A DNA stretch of 64,000 nt from an uncultured Sunxiuqinia sp. (lineage in GTDB: Bacteria; Bacteroidota; Bacteroidia; Bacteroidales; Prolixibacteraceae), in contig NZ_OY782772.1 in the NCBI RefSeq assembly GCF_963678245.1, forward strand, positions 310,001 to 374,000. Reading direction: 5' to 3'. Positions 1-8,268 of the stretch are shown piece after piece. Position numbers and translations under genes: made by a program. Each line of letters starts with the position of its first letter. Position 1 is the first letter of the stretch. The notes beneath the pieces were generated by a model. It saw only the letters and a list, made by a program, of their open reading frames with translations. It did no database searches and was not told the DNA's origin.

Positions 1-2147
1 AGAGAACCGAAGATGGGAAAACGACGCCGCTCGTTGGTGTCAATGTGTATTGGGAAGGTACTTCTATTGGTACCAGCTCGGACAATACCGGGCAATTTAT
101 TATTGAGCGGACCAATAAAACCAAGCAGTTGGTATTTAGTTATATCGGTTATCGCAACGACACATTGGAGGTTAACACCGACAAAATTCCGATGGTGGTG
201 ATGGATGTTTCGCGCGAGTTGGGCGAGGTGGAGGTTGTACACCGACAGAAGTCGACAGAGATCTCCATGCTGGGCTCCGTCAAAGTGGAGCATATTGCGG
301 AGAAGGAGTTGTGTAAAGCAGCCTGCTGTAACCTGAGTGAAAGTTTTGAAACCAGTCCAAGTATCGATGTTTCGTTTACTGATGCAGTAACCGGGTCGCG
401 CCAGATTCAGATGCTGGGGCTAGCTGGCCCATACGTTCAGATGACCCGCGAAAATATACCGGATATGCGTGGATTGGCTTCGATTTACGGGTTGACACTC
501 GTTCCGGGAACCTGGATCGAGAGCATTCAACTGAACAAAGGAACGGGTTCGGTGGTGAACGGCTACGAAAGTATTGCCGGGCAAATCAACCTCGAAATGA
601 GAAAGCCTTAGGTGGCGGATCGGCTGTATTTGAACTTGTTTGTCAATGCGGAAAGTCGTTTGGAGGCCAACTTGAACCTAGCTCACCGGTTTAAATATGA
701 AAATTGGTCAACAGCCTTGTTGTTGCATGGAAAGAACAATTCTGGAAAGCTTGACCACAACAATGACGGGTTTGTGGATATGCTGATCGGCAGCGCGTTT
801 ACCGCACTGAACCGCTGGACGTATAACGGCGGGCAGGGAATCCACCTGCAATTTGGCATCAAGGGATCGGCCATGACCAGTGAAGGCGGAGAATTGGATT
901 TTCAATCCGAAGATGCTCTCACGAGCAATGTCTGGGGAATGAACGTTGATGTGAAGCGACTGGAAGGCTGGGCGAAAATAGGCAAGGTGTTTTATGATCT
1001 GCCATGGAAATCAATAGGTTTACAACTGGCCGCAACAACACATGAGCAGGATAGTTATTTTGGTTTGAATGCGTACAATGCAGAGCAGCAATCAGCCTAT
1101 GCCAATTTCATTTATCAGAGTATTATTGGGAACACCAACCATGAGTTTAAAACAGGAGCCTCACTTCAGTATGACGATTTTCGCGAAACGTTGAATGACA
1201 CAATCTTCAACCGCGAAGAATCGGTGCCGGGCGTCTTTTTCGAGTATAGCTGGCTACCGTCCGACGCATTTAGTTTGGTGGCAGGTATACGGGCTGATTA
1301 TCATAGTTTGTATGGCGCATTTCTAACGCCACGCCTGCATGTTCGCTACGCTCCGGCAGAACAAACAGTGTTGCGGATTTCAGCGGGGAGAGGGCAGCGC
1401 ACAGCCAGTGTGATCAGTGAAAATAGTGGCATATTGGCCAGTTCGCGTCAAATTGTATTTCAGGGTAAAGACAATGATTATCCGTATGGATTTGGTCCCG
1501 AGGTAGCCTGGAACTATGGGCTAAACCTGACCCAAAAGTTTGAATTGGGGTATCGTCCCGGAAGCATCAGCTTTGACTTTTACCAAACGGACTTTTCCAC
1601 TCAGGTAGTACTCGACTTGGATCAAGACCCACAGCAGGCCTTGTTTTTTGAGTCGAATGAGAAATCCTACTCAACCAGTTTTCAGGCACAGCTTGATTAT
1701 GAGATGGTTCAACGCCTGGATGCGCGTCTGGCTTATCGTTGGTATGATGTAAAAACGACCTATCAGCAGGGTTTGTTGGCGAAGCCGCTGTTGGCCAGTC
1801 ATCGGGCATTTCTAAACTTGGCATACGAAACCCGCAATTCGTGGAGCTTTGACTATACCATTAATTGGCAAGGCGAAAATCGGATTCCAAATGCGGTTTC
1901 TAATCCTCAGGAATTTCAACGAGATGGTTATTCCCCCGATTTTTTTCTAATGAATGCACAGGTTAGCAAAAGTTTTAATGAATGGTTCGAGATTTATGTG
2001 GGAGTTGAAAATCTGACCGGTTACAAACAGCATAATCCGATTATAGCCAGCGATCAACCGTTTAGTCCTTATTTTGAAAGCTCATTGATTTGGGGGCCCA
2101 TTTTTGGACGCAAATCGTATGTTGGTCTCCGTTTTAGAATTCAGTAA
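1..2147 (+). pseudogene. TonB-dependent outer-membrane receptor, 5'-truncated by window edge and split by an in-frame amber codon
   Basis: The reading frame is already open at base 3. It encodes a carboxypeptidase-regulatory-like beta domain (VGVNVYWEG...), then a TonB plug domain ending near GQINLEMRKP, then a beta-barrel finishing at 2147 with a short aromatic-rich strand ending RFRIQ. The family imports metal chelates or nutrients through the outer membrane using TonB energy; the substrate cannot be told. At 609-611 the frame carries TAG, and the same frame continues at once with VADRLYLNLF, the expected start of the barrel. One base change (for example GAG to TAG) would explain it, so the plug and barrel are separated only by this stop. 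GTG at 612 could in theory start a barrel-only protein, but without signal peptide or plug that would not be useful. Sequencing error or readthrough are alternatives. Confidence 0.85.
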
Positions 2148-2265
2148 GAAAACGGTTTTCTGCCTAAAAAGGATGCCTAAATAACAGCGATAGACCACTT
2201 GGATTACTTAAGCCCCAAGTAGCTTCTCGCTTTTTCCCATCGAATATTTTGAGTTGCTGACGCTC

Positions 2266-2850
2266 TTAATTTTCCTGAGCAAGCTCAATTTTCCATAATC
2301 CCCGGAGTTCGTTTAATTTGTAGCCTGTGGCCTTGTCGATGGGGTAAAGTGCTTGCAGCTTTTCATAGGTGTCAGGCTGAATGCCCTCTGCCGGTCCGTG
2401 ACATTGCAGGCAAGCCGGCATTGCCGTTCGGATTGGTTTATAGTAGATAGCCTGCGATTTAACCACAACCAGCGTATCTTTCGGAGCATCTTGTTGGGTT
2501 ACCCAATTCCATAGTTGCTTGTCTGTTGCTGTTTTTAAGTTATTCTCCGGATTGCGGTTCTTATCCGAAACGCGAGATATTGTGCAGTTGAAATGATTAC
2601 TCAGACTGTCGGTAATTGAGGAGGCTTGCAGGTTGCAAAATTCCACCGCATAAAGACTACCACCTTTTTTCATGGCGTTGGAAACATGAGATAGTAAGGA
2701 GGTTTGTGCTTGTGCCGAAATGTGGTTGCCGATTTTCAGAAGTCTGGAGTAAGCTTCTGCATCCATTTCATTTTTAGCGTTTCTTTGCCCGCAAGAAAGA
2801 AGCGTTAAGCTGATTAGGATTGAAATTGAAAAGAACAGTTTTTGTTTCAT
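2266..2850 (-). CDS. DUF3365 / Tll0287-like single-heme c-type cytochrome lipoprotein
   Basis: The 194-residue protein starts with a lipoprotein signal (ISLTLLSC, lipobox cysteine near residue 20), so it is exported and lipid-anchored. It contains one c-type heme motif, CLQCH, near residue 147, within a segment (TAMPACLQCHGPAEGI) typical of the DUF3365 heme family. Residues before it (LYAVEFCNLQASSITDSL) match the usual N-terminal half of that family. In such proteins the heme domain is often linked to sensing or electron transfer; here it stands alone, without a kinase or cyclase partner. The start is the ATG before KQKLFF because it is followed directly by the signal peptide. It is transcribed away from the tandem repeat at 2917-3240. 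Confidence 0.8.
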   Translation of the reverse strand: MKQKLFFSISILISLTLLSCGQRNAKNEMDAEAYSRLLKIGNHISAQAQTSLLSHVSNAMKKGGSLYAVEFCNLQASSITDSLSNHFNCTISRVSDKNRNPENNLKTATDKQLWNWVTQQDAPKDTLVVVKSQAIYYKPIRTAMPACLQCHGPAEGIQPDTYEKLQALYPIDKATGYKLNELRGLWKIELAQEN

Positions 2851-2916
2851 TTTCTGAATTTTAGTTGATTCGTTATGTCAATACCTACGAAAAGTGGATT
2901 CATTTGGGTTACGAGC

Positions 2917-3240
2917 AAAAAAAAGAGTAGATCTCTATCTACCCTTTTCTAACCTAACTAAACCAATAAAACTAATCAAACCTAAACTTATGAAATAAAA
3001 TCTATCACAAAGATATGTTGAAAAACACAAACTTGTGTTATGTGAATGTTAAAAAATATGTTTTGCAGCATTTATTTTGATTTTATTCAAGATTTGAAAA
3101 AAAAGAGTAGATCTCTATCTACCCTTTTCTAACCTAACTAAACCAATAAAACTAATCAAACCTAAACTTATGAAATAAAATCTACTACAAAGGTAAGGTG
3201 AAAAACACGATTGTGTGTTAAGCGAATATTAAAAAACGTG
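2917..3240. repeat. 180-bp-period tandem duplication with an identical 88-bp core and terminator-like hairpins
   Basis: Bases 2917-3004 and 3097-3184 are identical over 88 bp, exactly 180 bp apart. The following ~55 bp of each copy are still similar but diverged. Each core begins with a hairpin (2921-2948 and 3101-3128: AAAAGAGTAGAT, loop CTCT, ATCTACCCTTTT) that would act as a terminator, best on the minus strand where it ends in a T run. After it comes a CTAA-rich leader-like stretch and the mini-ORF ATGAAATAA. The diverged part keeps a small inverted repeat (AACACAA/TTGTGTT in copy 1, AACAC/GTGTT in copy 2). No protein gene is present. Confidence 0.85.
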
Positions 3241-3279
3241 CTATAGAACATTTTTTAACAATTGAATTATCCCTATAGT

Positions 3280-3319
3280 AAAAGAAAGGGCGTTTCCAAT
3301 TGGAAACGCCCTTTCTTTT
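3280..3319 (-). terminator. Rho-independent terminator downstream of floA
   Basis: A perfect stem of 14 bp core (GAAAGGGCGTTTCC / GGAAACGCCCTTTC) with an AATT loop is flanked by A and T runs, so it can work on both strands. It lies 18 bp past the floA stop codon and closes the minus-strand operon. Confidence 0.93.
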
Positions 3320-3336
3320 GAGTAGTTACTTTCTGC

Positions 3337-4317
3337 TTAATTCTTTTTGCCTTTACCTTTTTCGTCTCCGGCTATTGAGTCTCGCATCGAAGTATCGGCC
3401 ATGATATTTTTGTATTTCATGTAATCCATAATTCCCAGATTACCGAGTTTAAATGCTTCTGCAATTGCCAAGGGAACTTGGGCTTCAGCTTCGATTACTT
3501 TAGCACGCATTTCCTGCGCCATTGCAATCATCTCTTGTTCTAATGCAACAGCCATCGCACGACGCTCTTCTGCTTTAGCTTGTGCAATATTCTTATCAGC
3601 ATCAGCTTGGTCAATTTGTAGCCCTGCTCCAATGTTTTTACCAATGTCAATGTCGGCGATATCGATCGAAAGAATTTCGAATGCTGTACCTGCATCCAGT
3701 CCTTTGTTTAGTACAACTTTGGAAATAGAGTCTGGATTTTCCAGCACTGCTTTGTGGGTGTGCGATGAACCGATAGAAGAAACGATACCTTCGCCAACTC
3801 GCGCCAAAATAGTGTCTTCGCCTGCACCACCAACTAGCTGTTTGATATTTGCACGAACAGTCACCCTTGCTTTGGCTATGAGCTGAATACCGTCTTTGGC
3901 AACAGCAGCAACCGGAGGTGTGTCAATTACCTTAGGATTCACCGACATCTGTACTGCCTCAAATACATCGCGGCCAGCCAGGTCAATGGCGGTGGCCATA
4001 TTAAATGTCAGATCAATATTGGCTTTTTCGGCCGAAACTAATGCATGAACAACCATGTCAACTTTTCCGCCTGCTAAATAGTGAGCTTCAAGTTTGTCGC
4101 GGTCTAACTTAATGCCGGCTTTGGTTCCTTCAATCAAAGCACGAACAATTACAGAAGGGGGAACCTTTCTGAAACGCATCAGAAAGAGTTGCATAAGTGA
4201 GATACGAACTCCGGAAACTAAGGCTGAAAACCAAAGTCCGATTGGTATAAAATACAGGATGATAATGAGTAGGACAAAAATCCCAACAACTAATCCTAAA
4301 GTTCCAAAATATTCCAT
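3337..4317 (-). CDS. floA: Flotillin-like protein FloA
   Basis: The 326-residue protein has an N-terminal hydrophobic hairpin (residues ~5-45) that inserts in the inner membrane, followed by the SPFH-like core and a long Ala/Glu-rich coiled coil ([19 protein letters not shown]). It matches bacterial FloA in length and layout. FloA scaffolds organise membrane microdomains and affect secretion, cell-wall enzymes and membrane fluidity. It is last in the operon SPOR protein-clpS-nfeD-floA, three bases after nfeD; NfeD-flotillin pairing is the usual arrangement. The C-terminus ends in a lysine-rich tail (KGKGKKN). Confidence 0.95.
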   Translation of the reverse strand: MEYFGTLGLVVGIFVLLIIILYFIPIGLWFSALVSGVRISLMQLFLMRFRKVPPSVIVRALIEGTKAGIKLDRDKLEAHYLAGGKVDMVVHALVSAEKANIDLTFNMATAIDLAGRDVFEAVQMSVNPKVIDTPPVAAVAKDGIQLIAKARVTVRANIKQLVGGAGEDTILARVGEGIVSSIGSSHTHKAVLENPDSISKVVLNKGLDAGTAFEILSIDIADIDIGKNIGAGLQIDQADADKNIAQAKAEERRAMAVALEQEMIAMAQEMRAKVIEAEAQVPLAIAEAFKLGNLGIMDYMKYKNIMADTSMRDSIAGDEKGKGKKN

Positions 4318-4320
4318 TAT

Positions 4321-4791
4321 TTATTGATTTATTGGTTCAACAATTACTTGCGTTCTTAAAACTTCAATAACCTTGATTTTGACATGTTGATCAACAAAGC
4401 CGGCTGCGGATTTGGCTTCCATGCTATGCTTATTTATTTTGACCCTTCCTGTAGGAGCGAGTCTTCCGAGTGTTATTCCTTCATCGCCAACACGAATAAG
4501 CTGCTCATCTATTTTGTCGATATGGCTATCGATTTCAGAATTCAAAAGCATGTGTTTACCCGTTTTACTTTGAAAGAGTTGGTAGACAATGATAGGGGAG
4601 GCAATGATAACGAAAGCGAGTGTGATAATTCCCACTAAAACACCATAAGTATCAAAAGCTAAATAAACACTTGCTCCAAGTAAAACGACACCCCCAATTC
4701 CGGCAATGGTGATTCCCGGGATCACTACAAATTCTAAAAGCAACAGCAGAATTCCCAGTAAGATCAGGAATAAGATGATTAGAATGGTCAT
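4321..4791 (-). CDS. NfeD-like membrane protein
   Basis: This 156-residue protein has two to three hydrophobic segments at the N-terminus (residues ~3-75) and a C-terminal OB-fold domain (EGITLGRLAPTGRVKI...VEVLRTQVIVEP), the short NfeD1b form without a protease domain. NfeD proteins are partners of SPFH/flotillin proteins. The gene sits between clpS and floA with three bases to floA, so the two are almost surely co-translated. The OB motif and the pairing make the assignment firm; the precise role is not established. Confidence 0.92.
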   Translation of the reverse strand: MTILIILFLILLGILLLLLEFVVIPGITIAGIGGVVLLGASVYLAFDTYGVLVGIITLAFVIIASPIIVYQLFQSKTGKHMLLNSEIDSHIDKIDEQLIRVGDEGITLGRLAPTGRVKINKHSMEAKSAAGFVDQHVKIKVIEVLRTQVIVEPINQ

Positions 4792-4802
4792 TTGTTTTTT
4801 TG

Positions 4803-5096
4803 TTAATCGATGGTGGCCGTTAATTCTCGGGCAACCAAGGCTTTCTTTAGTGGACTAAGGTAAGTAAAACTTCCCTTTTTAACATCACATTTTCCTTTAT
4901 AATGTGTGATTAAAGTGCATTGGGTTGCTTGCTCGGCATCGTGCTCACAAACTTTAATTAAGGCATCAATCACATAATCAAAGCTATGGTTGTCATCATT
5001 GTGAAGAATGAGAAACCGGTTATTTTTCCGTTCTGTCTTATTATCTTGTTCCGGTTGCTTTTTTGTTTGTTCTTCAGACTTCATGTTGTTCTCCAT
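4803..5096 (-). CDS. clpS: ATP-dependent Clp protease adaptor ClpS
   Basis: A charged, disordered N-terminal tail (MENNMKSEEQTKKQPEQDNK) is followed by the ClpS core (FLILHNDDNHSFDYVIDALI...LSPLKKALVARELTATID). ClpS binds N-degron substrates and delivers them to ClpA for degradation by ClpP. The HNDD segment and the DYVIDAL helix form the N-degron pocket in the family. At 97 residues it is normal in length. It is translationally linked to the upstream SPOR protein (one base between them). Its place in a flotillin operon is notable but I cannot say it is functional. Confidence 0.93.
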   Translation of the reverse strand: MENNMKSEEQTKKQPEQDNKTERKNNRFLILHNDDNHSFDYVIDALIKVCEHDAEQATQCTLITHYKGKCDVKKGSFTYLSPLKKALVARELTATID

Positions 5097-5097
5097 A

Positions 5098-6429
5098 TTA
5101 TCCCTCCGTAATACTTCGGGCTTCTTTTACAGGTATTCGGGTTCCGTTTTTATAGGCCGCAATAAATGCGTCTTTAACTCCTTCGGTTCGCACTTGAGAT
5201 TGCATTTGCAGAGCATCGCCGTACGATTTTAGTTCGCCAACAGTATAAACTGTCACGCCATTCTCGTCGGTATATTGATCAATGCGACGAATGACCGACA
5301 ATTTTTTAAATAATCGTTGAACCCAGTCAGGAGGTGTTTTACTATAAGCGCCAATTTGTATCTTATAGGTTACCTCATTGTCAGCTGTCGCGGGTTCATC
5401 AGGCATCAAGTTTTTAACAAGGCTATCTGGCAATACCACTGGCTTTTCAGCTTCCAGCTTCTTGATGCGTTCTGCTTCGCGAGCTTGCTGAATGCTGTCC
5501 TCCATAGTCTTTATTTTTTGACTGAACGACTGAATGTCCTTTTGGTCAGCCTGCTCCCAATAATTGATTTCCCTTTTCCGGGCTTCAATATATTGCTCGT
5601 TAATAACTTGGTTTTTAGAGTACGTTTCTTGTTCTAAAGTAAGGATTTTATTAGTAATGTCCTCTTTTTCGTTGGCTAAAGCTGAATGATATTTATCACG
5701 AAGATTTTTCGTTTTTATCAATATTTGCTTCAAGTCCTGTTCGTCTTGCCAAGCTTGAATAAATGCCTGAAGTGACTTGGGGTTTTTAAATTGGTCTATT
5801 TTCAGATACTTAATGGTTGAATTAACCTGAAAATTGATCAGGCTATCTTCCAGCCCGGCAGGGATTTCTATTTGAATCGGCTTTTGTTTTTCAAGCGTGT
5901 CAACTTTTTGTACTTCTTTTTTTTGTTTAACGTCTGGCTCAATGTCAGGTTGCTGTTCCGCTTTGGGGAACGGATTAATTTGCTTTTCCGAAAAATCAAT
6001 CAGTTTATCCAGTTTTGTCGAGCGCTTTACCCGGTTTTTAGCTTCATTATCAAACTGTTTGTAGTAGCTGAGTGCTTCCGTGTAATTTTCTTCTGCATGA
6101 AAGCATTGCGCGAGGTAGTACAAGCTTTTTGCAGGCGTATCTGTTCCTAATGATAATTGCAGTGCTTCTTTTGTTTCACCTCCAAGCTGCTCGGTCTCGG
6201 CCAGGCACATGCCCAGATAGTAATTTAACTCTTTATCCTGAGGATACAAATGAACCAAATCCTTGAAATAGGACAGGGCTTCAGCGTATTTTTCTTCTTC
6301 AATTAAATTCTTAGCCAGCTGTTCCGGATCGTTTTGTGCAAGGGCTGTTTTTCCGATGAAACAAAGGCCGACTAAAAACAATAAAAGAAATGAAGTTGTT
6401 CTGTGAAAAGTTGTCATGTTTATATGCAT
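5098..6429 (-). CDS. Exported TPR-containing protein with C-terminal SPOR-like domain
   Basis: A signal peptide (TTFHRTTSFLLLFLVGLCF...ALAQ) opens the 443-residue protein, followed by TPR-type repeats (~35-135), a Lys/Glu-rich coiled-coil middle with a proline-rich linker, and a C-terminal SPOR-like domain (TYKIQIGAYSKTP...VTVYTVGELKSYGDALQMQSQVRTEGVKDAFIAAY). SPOR domains bind denuded peptidoglycan, so a periplasmic envelope role is likely. Two starts fit: the first ATG (6429) and the ATG four codons later (6417), which gives a more usual signal peptide; I slightly favour the second. It heads the operon with clpS, nfeD and floA. Confidence 0.82.
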   Translation of the reverse strand: MHINMTTFHRTTSFLLLFLVGLCFIGKTALAQNDPEQLAKNLIEEEKYAEALSYFKDLVHLYPQDKELNYYLGMCLAETEQLGGETKEALQLSLGTDTPAKSLYYLAQCFHAEENYTEALSYYKQFDNEAKNRVKRSTKLDKLIDFSEKQINPFPKAEQQPDIEPDVKQKKEVQKVDTLEKQKPIQIEIPAGLEDSLINFQVNSTIKYLKIDQFKNPKSLQAFIQAWQDEQDLKQILIKTKNLRDKYHSALANEKEDITNKILTLEQETYSKNQVINEQYIEARKREINYWEQADQKDIQSFSQKIKTMEDSIQQAREAERIKKLEAEKPVVLPDSLVKNLMPDEPATADNEVTYKIQIGAYSKTPPDWVQRLFKKLSVIRRIDQYTDENGVTVYTVGELKSYGDALQMQSQVRTEGVKDAFIAAYKNGTRIPVKEARSITEG

Positions 6430-6550
6430 AATAGCGATATCGTTTTCGATCTAAAATTACAAAAAATGTTGAAAGCTAATTTTTCTTTAACTGTTAAGTT
6501 TTTGTTCGTTTTTCAATTCATATTAAACTGAAATTTATCATTAATTCAAG

Positions 6551-6558
6551 TATATTTG
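6551..6558 (+). promoter_or_regulatory. Bacteroidota -7 promoter element of bcp
   Basis: TATATTTG fits TAnnTTTG exactly and lies 22 bp before the bcp ATG. A good -33 TTTG at the expected distance is not visible. Confidence 0.55.
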
Positions 6559-6580
6559 TCTAATTAAACAGAAAAAATGT

Positions 6581-7048
6581 ATGGCACTTCTGAACAAAGG
6601 TGATGTTGCACCTGAATTTAAAGGACTTAATCAAAATAATGAATCCGTTTCTCTGTCTGATTTTAGAGGCAAGAAATTAATTTTATACTTTTACCCTAAA
6701 GACAATACGCCGGGATGTACTGCTGAATCCTGTAATCTGAACGACAATTATGATGCCTGGATTGAAAAAGGCTATGAAGTTGTAGGGGTTAGCCCGGACA
6801 GTGTAGCTTCGCACAAAAAATTTGCCGATAAGTTCGGCTTCAATTTCAACCTGGTAGCCGATACAGAAAAAGAGATTATGGTGGCTTACGGTGTGTGGGG
6901 CGAAAAAAACATGTATGGGAGAAAATATATGGGAGTTATTCGCACAACCTACGTGATTAACGAAGAAGGTGTTATTGAAGAGATATTTAAAAAGGTAAAA
7001 ACAAAAGATCACACAAATCAAATAATCAAAGCTTTAGACTTAGCGTAG
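6581..7048 (+). CDS. bcp: Thioredoxin-dependent thiol peroxidase (BCP/PrxQ peroxiredoxin)
   Basis: At 155 residues this is a normal-length BCP-type peroxiredoxin. It reduces hydrogen peroxide and organic hydroperoxides with electrons from thioredoxin, in the cytoplasm. The peroxidatic cysteine is C46 in the PGCTAESC motif, and C51 five residues later is the resolving cysteine of the atypical two-Cys PrxQ type. The Pro/Thr around the active site (NTPGCT) are present. The stop is one base before the recA start, so the two are likely one transcript. Confidence 0.95.
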   Translation: MALLNKGDVAPEFKGLNQNNESVSLSDFRGKKLILYFYPKDNTPGCTAESCNLNDNYDAWIEKGYEVVGVSPDSVASHKKFADKFGFNFNLVADTEKEIMVAYGVWGEKNMYGRKYMGVIRTTYVINEEGVIEEIFKKVKTKDHTNQIIKALDLA

Positions 7049-7049
7049 T

Positions 7050-8072
7050 ATGGCAAAAGAAGAATCAAATGTAAATAAAGAGAAGCTGAAAGCCCTTCAG
7101 CTTACAATGGATAAAATTGAAAAAAGTTACGGCAAAGGTGCCATCATGAAGATGGGTGATCGTGCTGTTGAAGATGTTCCTGCAATTTCATCAGGTTCAA
7201 TTGGATTGGATATTGCTCTGGGGGTTGGAGGATTTCCCAAAGGCCGGGTAATTGAAATTTATGGGCCGGAATCATCTGGTAAAACAACCTTGGCTATTCA
7301 TGCGGTTGCAGAGGCTCAAAGGGCTGGAGGTATCGCAGCCATTATTGATGCCGAGCATGCATTTGATCCTTACTATGCAAAAAAATTAGGTGTTGATACT
7401 GATGAATTGTTAATTTCTCAGCCTGACAACGGGGAACAGGCACTGGAAATTGCTGACAATCTGATTCGCTCGGGAGCTGTTGATATTGTCGTTATTGACT
7501 CGGTAGCTGCCTTAACTCCAAAAGCGGAGATAGAAGGTGAAATGGGCGACTCAAAAATGGGGCTTCAAGCGCGACTGATGTCGCAGGCCTTGCGTAAGCT
7601 AACGGCCAATATTAACCGGACCAAAACCTGCTGCATTTTCATTAACCAATTGCGTGAGAAAATTGGTGTCATGTTTGGAAACCCGGAGACAACCACCGGC
7701 GGTAATGCCCTGAAATTTTATGCTTCAGTTCGGTTGGATATTCGTCGTATTGGTCAAATTAAAGATGGTGAAGATGTGATGGGGAACCATACTCGTGTGA
7801 AAGTGGTGAAGAATAAAGTGGCTCCACCATTTCGTAAAGCTGAATTTGATATCATGTATGGTGAAGGAATTTCAAAGGTTGGTGAAATCATTGATTTGGG
7901 AGTAAATTATAACATCATTAAAAAGAGCGGCTCATGGTTTAGTTACGGTGAAACGAAACTGGGGCAAGGACGTGAAGGCGTTAAAAATATCTTGCGTGAT
8001 AATCAGGAGTTGGCGCACGAACTGGAAACAAAAATTATTGAAGCGGTCGCTACAGCAGCCACGGTTGAATAG
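7050..8072 (+). CDS. recA: Recombinase RecA
   Basis: This 340-residue protein carries the RecA core: Walker A GPESSGKT at residues 72-79, the [21 protein letters not shown] Walker B/loop L1 region, and the [21 protein letters not shown] loop L2 DNA-binding region. It catalyses homologous strand exchange and activates SOS repressor cleavage. The gene follows bcp by one base and is closed by a strong terminator at 8095-8134. No SOS box or regulator is recognisable here. Confidence 0.98.
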   Translation: MAKEESNVNKEKLKALQLTMDKIEKSYGKGAIMKMGDRAVEDVPAISSGSIGLDIALGVGGFPKGRVIEIYGPESSGKTTLAIHAVAEAQRAGGIAAIIDAEHAFDPYYAKKLGVDTDELLISQPDNGEQALEIADNLIRSGAVDIVVIDSVAALTPKAEIEGEMGDSKMGLQARLMSQALRKLTANINRTKTCCIFINQLREKIGVMFGNPETTTGGNALKFYASVRLDIRRIGQIKDGEDVMGNHTRVKVVKNKVAPPFRKAEFDIMYGEGISKVGEIIDLGVNYNIIKKSGSWFSYGETKLGQGREGVKNILRDNQELAHELETKIIEAVATAATVE

Positions 8073-8094
8073 TAGAAATGATATTGCAGTGATG

Positions 8095-8134
8095 TCTGGA
8101 TGAGTCGCTAAACTGCTTCATCCAGATTTTTTTT
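8095..8134 (+). terminator. Rho-independent terminator of bcp-recA
   Basis: Stem TCTGGATGA (8095-8103) pairs with TCATCCAGA (8118-8126) and is followed by eight T residues. Confidence 0.92.
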
Positions 8135-8268
8135 GATAAGGAGTGGACTACTACTGGAACCGTCTTCTGGAAAGATTTCCCGCTTGTTATCATTTAGTTT
8201 TTAATAGTTGTTTGAATTCGAACTGATCTGGTATTATAGGTCAGGAATCGAGAATCTAATTATCAAGT

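Noticed and set aside
612-2147. Independent gene starting at GTG 612
   Set aside because: It is in the same frame as the upstream ORF and begins in the middle of a TonB receptor; a single TAG codon is the simpler explanation.
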